DNA of 64,000 nt, from NCBI GenBank assembly GCA_016703665.1, contig JADJBS010000010.1, positions 62,001 to 126,000 on the forward strand, written 5' to 3'. The position numbers and the translations under genes were made by a program. The DNA is from Candidatus Defluviibacillus avedoerensis (GTDB lineage Bacteria; Pseudomonadota; Gammaproteobacteria; Burkholderiales; Burkholderiaceae_C). Numbering within the stretch: position 1 is the stretch's first letter; every line of letters begins with the position of its first letter. Shown here piece after piece: positions 33,710 to 43,034 of this stretch. The notes beneath the pieces were generated by a model. The model saw only the letters and a program-made list of their open reading frames with translations. It ran no database searches and had not been told where the DNA came from.

Positions 33710-33856
33710 GTTAGTTGAAGCTCTGCATTCTAACCGGGTGTTTGAGGGTCTTGCTATCGGTGCCTCAATGCAACGGAGAAAATCAAAACCATCCTTGACT
33801 TACAAGGCATTTCCGAGGCAATCTAGGGGCTTGGCTGATGGTGTTAAGGATCGGTG

Positions 33857-34528
33857 ATGTTTTCAGTTTATGGAACTGGCGGTACTGTGTTTCGTGGCTC
33901 GCTCGAAGACCTTCAGCGGGTATCACGCACTTTAGGGCTGACAGCCCCCCGCAAGCTTGACCGGGTGGTCGATCACTTCCAGACACAGGCAACACAGGTC
34001 CAGGCTGAAGCTGAACAACATGCTGGGCGGTCCATTGCGCAACATGCCCATCACGAATATGCACGGGTCCAGTCACCCAAGCCAACACAACGACAAGCGC
34101 TGATCACGGTCAAGGATGTGATGAGCCGCAAGCTGATCGTGATTCCGTTGAAGTCTACGGTTCAAGAAGCTTGGCAATTCTTGCTGGATGGTGGCATTGG
34201 GCAGGCACCCGTTGTGGATGCTAGCCAGAAATTGGTGGGTATGCTGACTCGGGCAGAGTTAATGCGACTAGACCGACTGCCCTCTCCTGATCAAGCAGGC
34301 CTAGTCTGGCGTGCATTGTTGATGCAACCCGTTAGTCGGGTGATGATCACCCCGGTCGCGGGAGTGACGGCAGAAACAGACCTGCGCCGCTTGGCCCGGG
34401 TGTTATTGGATACAGAACTGCCAGGTATGCCCGTGGTGAGCGAGACCGATGAACTGGTGGGATTTGTGTCTCGATCGGACATTTTGAAGGCGCTTGTGAA
34501 CGAGCCTCCCATTGATTTGTGGGGCTAA
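33857..34528 (+). CDS. CBS-domain pair protein
   Basis: A 223-residue protein. A poorly conserved N-terminal part (~80 residues, helical, Gln/His-rich) is followed by two CBS motifs: VKDVMSRKLIVIPLKSTVQEA through VGMLTRAEL, and VSRVMITPVAGVTAETDLRR through VGFVSRSDILKAL. CBS pairs bind adenosine nucleotides or S-adenosylmethionine and regulate attached or partner proteins. There is no catalytic domain, so it is a stand-alone sensor; target unknown. ATG 33857 is used; GTG 33854 is possible. Confidence 0.88.
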   Translation: MFSVYGTGGTVFRGSLEDLQRVSRTLGLTAPRKLDRVVDHFQTQATQVQAEAEQHAGRSIAQHAHHEYARVQSPKPTQRQALITVKDVMSRKLIVIPLKSTVQEAWQFLLDGGIGQAPVVDASQKLVGMLTRAELMRLDRLPSPDQAGLVWRALLMQPVSRVMITPVAGVTAETDLRRLARVLLDTELPGMPVVSETDELVGFVSRSDILKALVNEPPIDLWG

Positions 34529-34535
34529 AGCTGCT

Positions 34536-35744
34536 TCAACCGGGCAGGAACAAGATCTGTAGGTCACTCAGGAAGTCCATCCCTCGTACGGTTGGCTTCA
34601 CATGAGTAAGCGTTCGAGTCAGCAGCCCTTTTTGCTCAGCCTGTGCAAGGCCGCCGTCAATGCTGGTCAAGGGCAAACCGGTGCGCTCGGCAAACTGCTG
34701 CAGGCTGATGCCATCGAGCAGTCGCATGGCGTTGAGCATGAATTCAAACGCCAGGTCCGCTCGTCCTACTTCGGCCTCACTCGCTAATGGGAAGCCTTTG
34801 GCTGCGCCGTCCATGTAAAGGCGCGGATCGCGCAGGCGCTCTTGCCGAACGATGCGGTGCGGAAAACTCAGCTTGCTATTAGCGCCGGCACCTATACCTA
34901 GATAGTCACCAAACTGCCAATAATTCAAGTTGTGCCAGCATCGGTGCCCAGGCTGTGCGTAGGCTGACACCTCGTACCGTTGCAGGCCAGCATCTGCGGT
35001 CATTTCGGTAATGCGGTCCAGCATGGCATACGCTATGTCGTCCTCCGGCACTTTGGGCGGGAACTTGGCAAAGTAGGTGTTCGGCTCAATCGTCAGGTGG
35101 TAAATTGAAAAGTGTTTTGGCTCGACGGCAAGCGCCATCTTGATATCAAGCTCTAAATTTGATAGCGTTTGATTCGGCAATGCATACATGATGTCCAGAT
35201 TGAACGTGTCAAACGAAGTGGCTGCTTCTTCGACCGCAGCCATGGCCTGAGCGCGGTCATGCACCCGGCCCAGGGCCTGGAGATAGTCGTCCTGAAAACT
35301 CTGCACGCCAACAGACAGGCGGGTAACGCCGGCGCGTCTAAAGGCTTTGAAGCGGTTTTTTTCAAATGTGCCAGGGTTGGCTTCCAGCGTAATCTCACAA
35401 TCTGCATCGAGCTTGACGCGCGCGCGGATGCTGCCCAACAACTCATCAATGGATTCGGGAGAAAACAGGCTGGGGGTACCGCCGCCAATGAAAATACTGT
35501 GAACAGTTCGCCCCCAGACCAGGGGCAGTGCAGCCTCCAGATCTGCTACTAAGGCGGCAAGATAAGCCTGTTCTGGCAGCGATTCACGCTGATTGCCTGA
35601 ACGAAACTCATGCGAATTGAAATCGCAATAGGGGCACTTCTTCAGGCACCAGGGCAAGTGTATGTAAAGCGACAAGGGGGGAAGTGCACTGAGTTGCAAC
35701 AGCCCGGGACGCAAATAATGTTGCGTGTCCTGCACCGACTGCAT
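34536..35744 (-). CDS. hemW: HemW (radical-SAM heme chaperone)
   Basis: A 402-residue radical SAM protein. The [4Fe-4S] ligands are CLKKCPYC (Cx3Cx2C); IFIGGGTPSLF is the SAM-binding GGE-like strand. Lacking the extra features of HemN, it belongs to HemW, which binds heme and delivers it to respiratory enzymes. ATG 35744 (MQSVQDTQHY) starts one base after the rdgB stop; the in-frame extension to 35936 lies inside rdgB. It is the last gene of kinase-PP2C-rph-rdgB-hemW. Confidence 0.95.
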   Translation of the reverse strand: MQSVQDTQHYLRPGLLQLSALPPLSLYIHLPWCLKKCPYCDFNSHEFRSGNQRESLPEQAYLAALVADLEAALPLVWGRTVHSIFIGGGTPSLFSPESIDELLGSIRARVKLDADCEITLEANPGTFEKNRFKAFRRAGVTRLSVGVQSFQDDYLQALGRVHDRAQAMAAVEEAATSFDTFNLDIMYALPNQTLSNLELDIKMALAVEPKHFSIYHLTIEPNTYFAKFPPKVPEDDIAYAMLDRITEMTADAGLQRYEVSAYAQPGHRCWHNLNYWQFGDYLGIGAGANSKLSFPHRIVRQERLRDPRLYMDGAAKGFPLASEAEVGRADLAFEFMLNAMRLLDGISLQQFAERTGLPLTSIDGGLAQAEQKGLLTRTLTHVKPTVRGMDFLSDLQILFLPG

Positions 35745-35745
35745 A

Positions 35746-36345
35746 TCAGAGCCAGCGCTCGCGCATCTGACGTAGCATCTCCTGCGCGGCTTTGCCTCGG
35801 TGACTGTGGGCGTTCTTAAGCTCGGGTGAAAGCTGCGCAAACGTCTTGCCCAATGCCGGAATGAACATGACCGGGTCAAACCCGAACCCACGGTCACCAA
35901 CGGGCTCCAGCGTAATCTGCCCCACTGCTCGCCCAACGGCGATCAGCGGCTCGGGATCTGCAGCGTGGCGTACTGCAACGAGCGTACTGACCAGCGCAGC
36001 GCGCCGGTTGGGTTTGCCTCTGAGCCTGTCCAGTAGGACGCGAACATTGTTCGCATCGCCCTTCGGTAGGCCAAATTGGGTCGCGTAGTAGGCGGTATCG
36101 ACACCGGGCTGCCCATCAAACGCATCCACGCACAGGCCAGCATCGTCCGCGATGCATGGCAAGCCGCTGTGTGTCGCGGCGTGGCGCGCTTTGGCGAGTG
36201 CATTTTCAACGAATGTTTTGAACGGTTCCTCTGCTTCGCCAATGCCAAGGTCTGCCTGACGCACAAGTTCAATACCCAAAGGCGCAAATAGGGCCTGCAT
36301 TTCGAGCAGCTTGCCCGCATTGTTGGAAGCCAGTACGAGTTTCAT
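35746..36345 (-). CDS. rdgB: RdgB/HAM1 non-canonical purine NTP pyrophosphatase
   Basis: A 199-residue enzyme hydrolysing dITP, ITP and XTP to the monophosphates. LVLASNNAGKLLEMQAL is the N-terminal substrate loop, and IADDAGLCVDAFDGQPGV and DRGFGFDPVMFIPALGKTFA are family motifs. ATG 36345 is used; the TTG one codon earlier is less likely. It is cotranscribed with rph (23 bp upstream) and hemW. Confidence 0.96.
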   Translation of the reverse strand: MKLVLASNNAGKLLEMQALFAPLGIELVRQADLGIGEAEEPFKTFVENALAKARHAATHSGLPCIADDAGLCVDAFDGQPGVDTAYYATQFGLPKGDANNVRVLLDRLRGKPNRRAALVSTLVAVRHAADPEPLIAVGRAVGQITLEPVGDRGFGFDPVMFIPALGKTFAQLSPELKNAHSHRGKAAQEMLRQMRERWL

Positions 36346-36368
36346 CAAGAGAATTAATGCCAGTCGGA

Positions 36369-37097
36369 TCAGCCGTGCAATTGGGCTTGCTTCTGGAGAT
36401 TGACCAGTTCGGCAATGCCCTTTTCGGCCAAGGCCAGCAGCTTGTCCATTTCCTGCCGAGTAAAGGCGACGCCTTCCGCGGTACCTTGCACTTCCACAAA
36501 GTGCCCAGCGCCGGTCATCACCACGTTCATGTCTGTGTCACATTGGGAGTCTTCGCTGTATTCCAGATCCAACAGTGCAGCACCGTCAAGCAGCCCCACT
36601 GAAATGGCAGCGACGGCGCCTTTGATGGGCGTGTCACTGATCTTGCCTTGTGCCAGCAGTTTGTTGACCGCGTCCTGCACCGCAACAAATGCACCGGTGA
36701 TGCTGGCAGTGCGGGTACCTCCGTCAGCCTGAATGACATCACAGTCCAGGTAAATGGTCCGTTCGCCCAGTTTCTTAAGATCAAAAACAGCGCGCAGTGC
36801 CCGACCTATCAGGCGTTGAATCTCCTGCGTGCGCCCGCTTTGCTTTCCGCGCGCTGCTTCCCGGTCGCCGCGGGTATGCGTGGCGCGTGGCAACATGCCG
36901 TATTCGGCAGTGACCCAACCTTCCCCGCTTCCCCTTTTATGGCCGGGGACTTTTTCTTCCACCGACGCAGTACACAGGACTTTGGTGTTGCCAAACTCTA
37001 TCAGCACAGAGCCTTCAGCATGAATGGTGTAGCCGCGGGTAATGCGCACAGGGCGAAGTTGGTCTGCGGCACGGTCGCCGCGCAGGGTTTCAGTCAT
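36369..37097 (-). CDS. rph: Ribonuclease PH
   Basis: A 242-residue 3'-5' phosphorolytic RNase that trims tRNA 3' ends. Family signatures: RPVRITRGYTIHAEGSVLIEFG at the start, GWVTAEYGMLPRATHTR and GRTQEIQRLIGRALRAV (phosphate-binding Arg), then DCDVIQADGGTRTASI. ATG 37097 (MTETLRGDRAAD) matches the family start. The reading frame continues without a stop upstream of this ATG into the end of the PP2C gene, so the 37340-36369 open frame is a run-on, not the natural start. Confidence 0.95.
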   Translation of the reverse strand: MTETLRGDRAADQLRPVRITRGYTIHAEGSVLIEFGNTKVLCTASVEEKVPGHKRGSGEGWVTAEYGMLPRATHTRGDREAARGKQSGRTQEIQRLIGRALRAVFDLKKLGERTIYLDCDVIQADGGTRTASITGAFVAVQDAVNKLLAQGKISDTPIKGAVAAISVGLLDGAALLDLEYSEDSQCDTDMNVVMTGAGHFVEVQGTAEGVAFTRQEMDKLLALAEKGIAELVNLQKQAQLHG

Positions 37098-37777
37098 GGC
37101 TTCCCCCCCCTTGCGCAACGCACGTTCCACCAACTCAGGGACTGCCTCGCCCACGGGCAATTGCGACAGCTGCTGGACGATTTCCGCTTCGTCCAGATGA
37201 TCCCACAGGCCATCCGAGCAAAGGAGCAATCGATCGCCATTTTGAAGAATCATCGGACCTGTCACCTCAAAAACTGGCTTGGAAGGCGAGCCCAGACAGG
37301 TATAAAGGATGTTCCGGTTCACCAGTTCCAGGCGAATCACGCCCAGATCTTTTGCTCGGCGTAGGAATGGTCCCGCGTGCGGGTGAGCAAGGCGCCGTCA
37401 CGCACCAGATACAGGCGGGAATCACCACAGTGGACCCAGTGGGCTGCGCCGTTTTGCAATATGGCACCGACCAGTGTTGTGCGGGGGCTGTCCAGCATGG
37501 CGCGCTCTGTGGCCAGACGCACAATTTGGTGGTGGGCCGCCATGAGCGACGTGGTCAAAAACTCGGGCACGTTGTGAACCACAGGCTTGGCCGCTTTCTG
37601 GAACATGGCCGCGACAGTTTGCAATGCCAACTGTGCAGCCAGTTCACCATCGGGGTGCCCCCCCATGCCGTCGGCCAACAGAAACAGACCAGATTCGCGG
37701 GTGTAACAGTAACCCATGCGGTCTTCGTTCTTTTCGCGTCCACCTTTACGACTGATCTGAAAAATCGAAAACTTCAT
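37098..37777 (-). pseudogene. PP2C-type Ser/Thr phosphatase, frame broken and 3' end abnormal
   Basis: The first frame (37777-37337) has the PP2C metal motifs KNEDRMGY and LLADGMGGHPDGE, and GDSRLYLVRDG; it ends at a premature stop after YAEQKIWA. The remaining domain (LELVNRNILYTCLGSPSKP, LLLCSDGLWDHL) continues in another frame. Inserting one A into the AAAA run near 37350 restores Q-K-D-L-G-V. At the 3' end a G7 run leads straight into the rph start. The usual last strand with the metal-binding Asp (DNxT motif) is missing. It overlaps the kinase stop (ATGA) and probably reverses that kinase. Confidence 0.75.
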
Positions 37778-38773
37778 TTGGTCTTGCCGGCCACCTTGCG
37801 CACGCTCTTCCTGGTGTCGTTGACCATGGCGTCAAACTGGAGTCGCATTTTTTCTGCAACAGAAAGCTTGGTGTATTTGCGCTCGCCCTCCCGGCTGAGT
37901 TCCTTCTGGAGGGCAAAGACAGATTGGGGCCGCTCAAGTGCGTCCAGCGCCATGCACCATTCCACCACTTCGATCAAGTTATCAGAGTACACGCCGCGAA
38001 GGCGTGACAGTGACAGCGACAGCCGGTCTTTTTCCAAACGCTGCGGTGCATCGTGGGGCGGATAGCCTTGCATACAAGCGTAAATACAGGCGCCAATGGC
38101 GTAAATATCGGTCCATGGGCCCATGGAAGTGTCGCGCCGGTACATCTCTGGCGCGGCAAAACCAGGGGTGTACATAGGACGAATGAAGTTACCTTCCTTG
38201 CTCAACACTTCGCGAGCAGCGCCAAAGTCGATCATCACGGCTTTGTTGTCATCGGTAATGAAGATATTGGCAGGCTTGATGTCCAGGTGCAGCATCTTGT
38301 GTTGATGCACGATGCGCAAACCGCGCAGGATCTCGTCAAACAATGATCGAATGGTGGATTCGCGAAAAATCTTCTGCTTTTTTGAGGTCGCGCGCCGCGA
38401 TGATGAAATCCTGCAGGGTGCCGCCCTCCAGGAAGTTCATGACCATGTATACGGTCTCGTTCTCACGGAAAAAGTTCAGCACACTCACCACAGACGCATG
38501 GGATATCTGTGCGAGCGACCTGCCTTCTTCGAAAAAACTTTTCAAACCCAATCGATACAGCGACAGTTTGTCAGGCTGCACCTGTGGCAGCAACTCGCCA
38601 GGGTTGCGGGTCGCCAGCGATGTAGGCATGTATTCCTTGATGGCAACTTCCTGGCCCTGCTTGTCCAGCGCGAGATACACGAGGCCAAAGCCACCCGCAG
38701 AAAGCTTCTTGACGACCTTGTAGCCACCAATGATGGTGTCGGGGGGCAAGGGGGCAGGTTTTACCTTTGACAT
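37774..38773 (-). pseudogene. Ser/Thr protein kinase (Hanks type), frame broken once
   Basis: The N-lobe (38773-38336) shows the Gly-rich loop LSAGGFGLVY, VAIKEYMP (ATP Lys) and the hinge. The C-lobe in another frame (to 37774) has HLDIKPANIFI (catalytic loop), DFGAA and APEMYRR (activation end). The switch fits one extra A in AAAAAA near 38370-38380 (K-K-Q-K-I-F-R-E-S-T without it). Total length is 1000 nt, so removing one base gives 332 residues. It is a cytoplasmic kinase with no sensor domain visible. Its stop overlaps the PP2C start, so kinase and phosphatase are coupled. The break may be a sequencing error or reflect slippage. Confidence 0.8.
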
Positions 38774-38858
38774 AATCGCAGCATCTTCAGGGCACGACAC
38801 ACGTCACGATGACGTCTTACTCCGCCCTTTCTCTCCAGCCAAATCTCCATAAGGTGTT

Positions 38859-39803
38859 ATGCCAGTTTACAGCATGACGGGCTATGCCCATGTACAGGAC
38901 CACGATGCCATATTGAGCACATCAAGCATCCCAGCAGGGGCAGACTCTACCCTTCAAACAGGGGCTGGATCGGGTGTTCGCCTGGGGATGGAAATCCGCT
39001 CTGTCAACAGCCGATTTCTGGACATTTCCTTCCGGCTACCAGATGAATTGCGTCAGCACGAACCTGCGTTACGCGAATTGCTGACCGCCAGTTGCAAGCG
39101 TGGCAAGCTAGAACTGCGTGCCAGCCTGGATTTGCGTGGCAACAGCACCTTGCCAGAACCGTCACCCAAACTGCTGCAAAACATGGCCATGGTGCAAAAC
39201 CGCGTACAAAGCTGGTTGCCCCAGGCAACACCATTGAGCGTGGCAGATGCACTGCGCCTCGTAGGAAATGAGACCATCGTGCCCACCGACCTGGGTGCCG
39301 ATCTGCTTGCGCTGGCCCAAACTGGCATCCAGCAATTGCTCGATTCGCGGGCGCGGGAAGGCGAACGCCTGTGTGCAATGCTGCTCGACCGATTGGGCAG
39401 CCTACGCCAGCTGGCCCAAACCGCCGGGCCGCTCGTACCCAAATTGGTAGAACAGCAACGCCAGCGGTTCCTGGATCGATGGAAAGAAGCCATGTCGATG
39501 ACCGGTGGCCAGACCCTGCCAGAAGCGGCCCAAGACAGGGCATTGACCGAAGCGACAGCTTTCGCAATCCGAATCGATGTGTCCGAGGAGTTGACTCGAC
39601 TGGCGTCTCACATTGACGAAATTGAGCGTTTGCTAGGTAAAGGTGGGGAAGTCGGCAAACGCTTGGACTTTTTGATTCAGGAGTTGCACCGCGAAGCCAA
39701 CACGCTGGGCTCGAAGTCCGCTTTGCTTGAAATGACACGCATATCCGTGGACATGAAGGTGTTAATTGAGCAGATGCGTGAGCAAGTTCAAAATATCGAA
39801 TAG
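38859..39803 (+). CDS. yicC: YicC-family endoribonuclease
   Basis: A 314-residue protein of the YicC/YloC family. MPVYSMTGYA at the start, EIRSVNSRFLDISFRLP after a short insertion, and the C-terminal KRLDFLIQELHREANTLGSK are family signatures. YicC is an endoribonuclease implicated in RyhB turnover. A ~25-residue insertion in the N-terminal region (SILSTSSIPAGADSTLQTG) is unusual. It begins the yicC-gmk-rpoZ-spoT row. Confidence 0.94.
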   Translation: MPVYSMTGYAHVQDHDAILSTSSIPAGADSTLQTGAGSGVRLGMEIRSVNSRFLDISFRLPDELRQHEPALRELLTASCKRGKLELRASLDLRGNSTLPEPSPKLLQNMAMVQNRVQSWLPQATPLSVADALRLVGNETIVPTDLGADLLALAQTGIQQLLDSRAREGERLCAMLLDRLGSLRQLAQTAGPLVPKLVEQQRQRFLDRWKEAMSMTGGQTLPEAAQDRALTEATAFAIRIDVSEELTRLASHIDEIERLLGKGGEVGKRLDFLIQELHREANTLGSKSALLEMTRISVDMKVLIEQMREQVQNIE

Positions 39804-39861
39804 CCTGTCGACCCACTCGCCAAGCAAACCCCTCAGAACAAGCGCCAAGGACGCTCTCTTC

Positions 39862-40482
39862 ATGGACTACCCAGGCAATCTTTTCGTCGTCGCGGCACCC
39901 AGCGGAGCTGGTAAATCCAGCTTGGTGAAGGCTTTGCGCGAGTTGGATAGCGAAGTCATGCCCTCGATTTCACACACCACCCGGGCGCCGCGGGGTCAGG
40001 AAAAGCAGGGGCGCGAATACTACTTTGTGTCCGATACCGAATTCGACACCATGATTGCGCAAAATGCATTTCTGGAGTGGGCACATGTGCACGGGCATCG
40101 CTCCGGCACCTCACGTACCGCCATAGAAGCAAAGATTGCAGATGGTGGCGATGTGATTCTAGAAATTGACTACCAGGGCGCCTTCCAGATCAAGAGATTG
40201 TTTAGCAATGCCATCTTGATCTTCATCCTACCGCCCAGTCTGGAAGAGTTGCGGGCCCGCATCGAGCGTCGGGGTGAGGACTCCCCTGAAAAGATAGAAC
40301 TTCGCATGGTGAATGCCCGAACTGAGATCGCTCAAGCACAGGATTTCGACTTCGTTATAATCAACGAGTTATTTGAGCGGGCGCTTTTTGACCTGAAAGC
40401 GATCATTCATGCCCAAAGGCTCAAGTACGCGGCCCAGCGCCGCCGCCGCGCAAGCACTTTCCAAGCACTTAATTTGTCCTAA
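39862..40482 (+). CDS. gmk: Guanylate kinase
   Basis: A 206-residue cytoplasmic enzyme making GDP from GMP and ATP. P-loop APSGAGKSSLVKAL (residues 12-25), SHTTRAPRGQEKQGREYYFVS binds GMP, and IERRGEDS is the lid. ATG 39862 (MDYPGNLFVV) gives the standard N-terminus. It is downstream of yicC and upstream of rpoZ, the usual order. Confidence 0.97.
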   Translation: MDYPGNLFVVAAPSGAGKSSLVKALRELDSEVMPSISHTTRAPRGQEKQGREYYFVSDTEFDTMIAQNAFLEWAHVHGHRSGTSRTAIEAKIADGGDVILEIDYQGAFQIKRLFSNAILIFILPPSLEELRARIERRGEDSPEKIELRMVNARTEIAQAQDFDFVIINELFERALFDLKAIIHAQRLKYAAQRRRRASTFQALNLS

Positions 40483-40498
40483 TCTCCTGGAGCACGCC

Positions 40499-40702
40499 AT
40501 GGCCCGTATCACTGTCGAAGATTGTCTTGAAAAGATCCCCAACCGCTTTCAGCTTGTGCTGGCGGCCACCTACCGTGCCCGCATGCTCAGTCAGGGCCAC
40601 ACCCCCAAGATTGAGAGCAAGAACAAGCCTGGCGTGACTGCCCTGCGTGAAATTGCAGAAGGCAAGATCGGACTGGAAATGCTGCGCAAGGTTCCTGGCT
40701 GA
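40499..40702 (+). CDS. rpoZ: RNA polymerase omega subunit
   Basis: A 67-residue protein with the omega N-terminus MARITVEDCLEKIPNRFQLV and ARMLSQG.TP. It stabilises the beta-prime subunit and forms part of a ppGpp-binding site, in keeping with its position just before spoT. CTCCTGGAG upstream provides the ribosome-binding site. A strong terminator follows. Confidence 0.97.
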   Translation: MARITVEDCLEKIPNRFQLVLAATYRARMLSQGHTPKIESKNKPGVTALREIAEGKIGLEMLRKVPG

Positions 40703-40727
40703 TCCGTAAGGTAACCTCCCCATGCAG

Positions 40728-40753
40728 AGCGCCACGTCGTGGCGCTTTTTTTT
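40728..40753 (+). terminator. Rho-independent terminator after rpoZ
   Basis: AGCGCCAC - GTC - GTGGCGCT forms an 8-bp perfect stem with a 3-base loop followed by a run of eight T. It ends the gmk-rpoZ transcript before spoT, which then needs read-through or its own promoter in the 38 bp before 40791. Confidence 0.9.
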
Positions 40754-40790
40754 GCCTGCGGTTTGATCGAAAGCACGCTATATTCAATGC

Positions 40791-43034
40791 ATGACGCCGG
40801 TTTCCAGTATTTCTGCCCCTCCCCTTAAGCCCAACCATGCGGCTGCCAATGCCGCAGCTGCTAGCTTTGCCGCGCTGACCGCCAAACTCGACTACCTTTC
40901 AGCATCGGAGATTGATCAGATCCGGCGCGCTTATCGCTATGCCGATGAAGCCCACCTGGGCCAGCTGCGCAAAAATGGCGAGCCCTACATCACACACCCC
41001 ATTGCAGTCGCAGCCCAGTGCGCAGAATGGAAGCTTGACGCCCAGGCACTGATGGCTTCGTTACTCCATGACGTGATGGAAGACTGCGGCACAAGCAAGG
41101 CCGAGTTGATTGAGCGCTTTGGCGCGCCTGTAGCAGAGCTGGTGGATGGCCTGACCAAGCTAGACAAACTGCAGTTCAACAGTCGCGAGGAAAACCAGTC
41201 GGAGTCGTTCCGAAAGATGTTGCTGGCCATGGCTCGCGATGTACGTGTCATTTTGATCAAACTGGCAGACCGCTCACACAATATGCGGACGCTGTCAGAC
41301 GTACCCCGGGAAAAATGGCAGCGCATCGCATCAGAAACAATCGAGATCTACGCCCCTATTGCCCATCGCTTGGGTTTGAACCAGACTTACCGCGAACTGC
41401 AGGATCTGGCTTTCCAGCATTTGAGGCCCTGGCGCTACAGGATTTTGGCCAAGGCAGTGTCCAAGTCTCGCAGTCGTCGGCGTGACTTGCTTCAAAAAGT
41501 GCAGCAAGAAGTCGAGGCTGTATTTGCCGAAGCACCATTCAAGGTTCGTATTGCCGGGCGCGAAAAAACGCTCTATTCAATCTATCGAAAGATGGATTTC
41601 AAGCACCTGAGTTTTGCTCAGGTAACAGACATCTACGGTTTTCGGATCGTGGTACCCACCGTCACAGATTGCTATACCGCGCTGGGTATCCTGCACCAGC
41701 TCTACAAACCCGTACCTGGCAAGTTCAAGGATCACATTGCAATACCAAAAATAAATGGTTACCAGTCATTGCACACCACTCTTGTTGGGCCTGCCAGCAT
41801 CAACATCGAGTTCCAGATGCGAACTGAACCTATGCACATGGTGGCCGAGGCGGGTGTCGCTGCGCACTGGCTGTACAAAGCCAATCACCCCGATGGCGGC
41901 GGCGCAGACAGGCTAGGAAGCCAGTGGCTGCAAAGCCTGCTGGACATTCAGGACGAAACGCGTGACTCTGCCGAGTTCTGGGATCACATCAAGATCGACC
42001 TGTTCCCCGACGCGGTCTATGTGTTCACGCCTAAAGGCCAGATCATGGCAATGCCGCGCGGTGCAACCGTCATCGATTTTGCATACGCCATTCACAGCAA
42101 CGTGGGCGACCGCACTGTCACCGCCAGCATAGGTGGCGAACAGGTTCCCTTGAGAACTGAGCTGAAAAACGGTGACGTGGTCGCGGTAGAAACTGATCCT
42201 ACCTCTACCCCCAACCCGGCTTGGTTAAGCTTTGTTCGCACTGGACGCGCGCGCTCCAAAATCCGTCATTACCTCAAGACCATGGCTCAGACGGAGTCCG
42301 TTGGATTGGGTGAGAAGCTGCTTACCCAGAGCCTTCGGGCCGAGGGCATTGAGCGGCTACCACTGCAAGACCAAACAAACCAACTCCTTTGGGAAAAGCT
42401 GCTGCGATTCACCGGCAACCGCACCGTTACCGAATTGCTGACCGATGTGGGCCTGGGCAAACGAATTGCGGGTATTGTTGCGAAGCGCCTCGTCGTCCTT
42501 CTAGGGGAAGTCGGCCACAAGCCAGACGCAGTGCTGTTGTCCACCGAACGCTATGCCGCATCCGAAGCAACAACTCAGGGTGCAGTGTTGCTGGACGGGT
42601 CAGAGAACAGTTCGGTCAAGTACGCATCGTGCTGCATGCCTTTGCCGGGCGATGGAATCGTCGGATACCTGGGCCGTGGAGAGGGGCTGGTTGTGCACTG
42701 TGAGGACTGCGGCGTAGCCAAGCGCCTGCAACATAAAGACAGCGAGCGCTTCATCGCCGTTGAATGGGCAGATGAGAGGCTTCGGAACTTCGAGACCCGC
42801 ATTGTGGTGACCGTATCCAACGGCAAAGGTGTACTGGCGCAGGTCGCATCTGTATTGACCAAAGCCGAGGCCGATATTACGCACATCGATATGGGTGAAG
42901 GCAGCGCTGATGCAGCCACCGATTTGCGATTTACCGTGGCGCTACAAGATACTGCTCACCTTGAGAACGTGCTGCGCAACCTTAAACGTGCGGGACCTGT
43001 ATTGCGGGCCTATCGATCAAAACCCGCAGCCTGA
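40791..43034 (+). CDS. spoT: Bifunctional (p)ppGpp synthetase/hydrolase
   Basis: A 747-residue RSH enzyme. The HD hydrolase domain is intact (HDVMED at 93-98, LADRSHNMRT), the synthetase domain has INGYQSLHTTLVG and the Glu/Asp-rich catalytic segment, and TGS (~405-465) and ACT (~660-745) domains follow. It makes and breaks (p)ppGpp in response to starvation. The 3' end overlaps that of greB on the opposite strand by 25 bp. Confidence 0.96.
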   Translation: MTPVSSISAPPLKPNHAAANAAAASFAALTAKLDYLSASEIDQIRRAYRYADEAHLGQLRKNGEPYITHPIAVAAQCAEWKLDAQALMASLLHDVMEDCGTSKAELIERFGAPVAELVDGLTKLDKLQFNSREENQSESFRKMLLAMARDVRVILIKLADRSHNMRTLSDVPREKWQRIASETIEIYAPIAHRLGLNQTYRELQDLAFQHLRPWRYRILAKAVSKSRSRRRDLLQKVQQEVEAVFAEAPFKVRIAGREKTLYSIYRKMDFKHLSFAQVTDIYGFRIVVPTVTDCYTALGILHQLYKPVPGKFKDHIAIPKINGYQSLHTTLVGPASINIEFQMRTEPMHMVAEAGVAAHWLYKANHPDGGGADRLGSQWLQSLLDIQDETRDSAEFWDHIKIDLFPDAVYVFTPKGQIMAMPRGATVIDFAYAIHSNVGDRTVTASIGGEQVPLRTELKNGDVVAVETDPTSTPNPAWLSFVRTGRARSKIRHYLKTMAQTESVGLGEKLLTQSLRAEGIERLPLQDQTNQLLWEKLLRFTGNRTVTELLTDVGLGKRIAGIVAKRLVVLLGEVGHKPDAVLLSTERYAASEATTQGAVLLDGSENSSVKYASCCMPLPGDGIVGYLGRGEGLVVHCEDCGVAKRLQHKDSERFIAVEWADERLRNFETRIVVTVSNGKGVLAQVASVLTKAEADITHIDMGEGSADAATDLRFTVALQDTAHLENVLRNLKRAGPVLRAYRSKPAA

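Noticed and set aside
36369..37340. A natural PP2C-RNase PH fusion protein
   Set aside because: RNase PH has a normal start at 37097 and the PP2C end lacks its last strand; the open frame is best explained by an indel in the G run or a local deletion.
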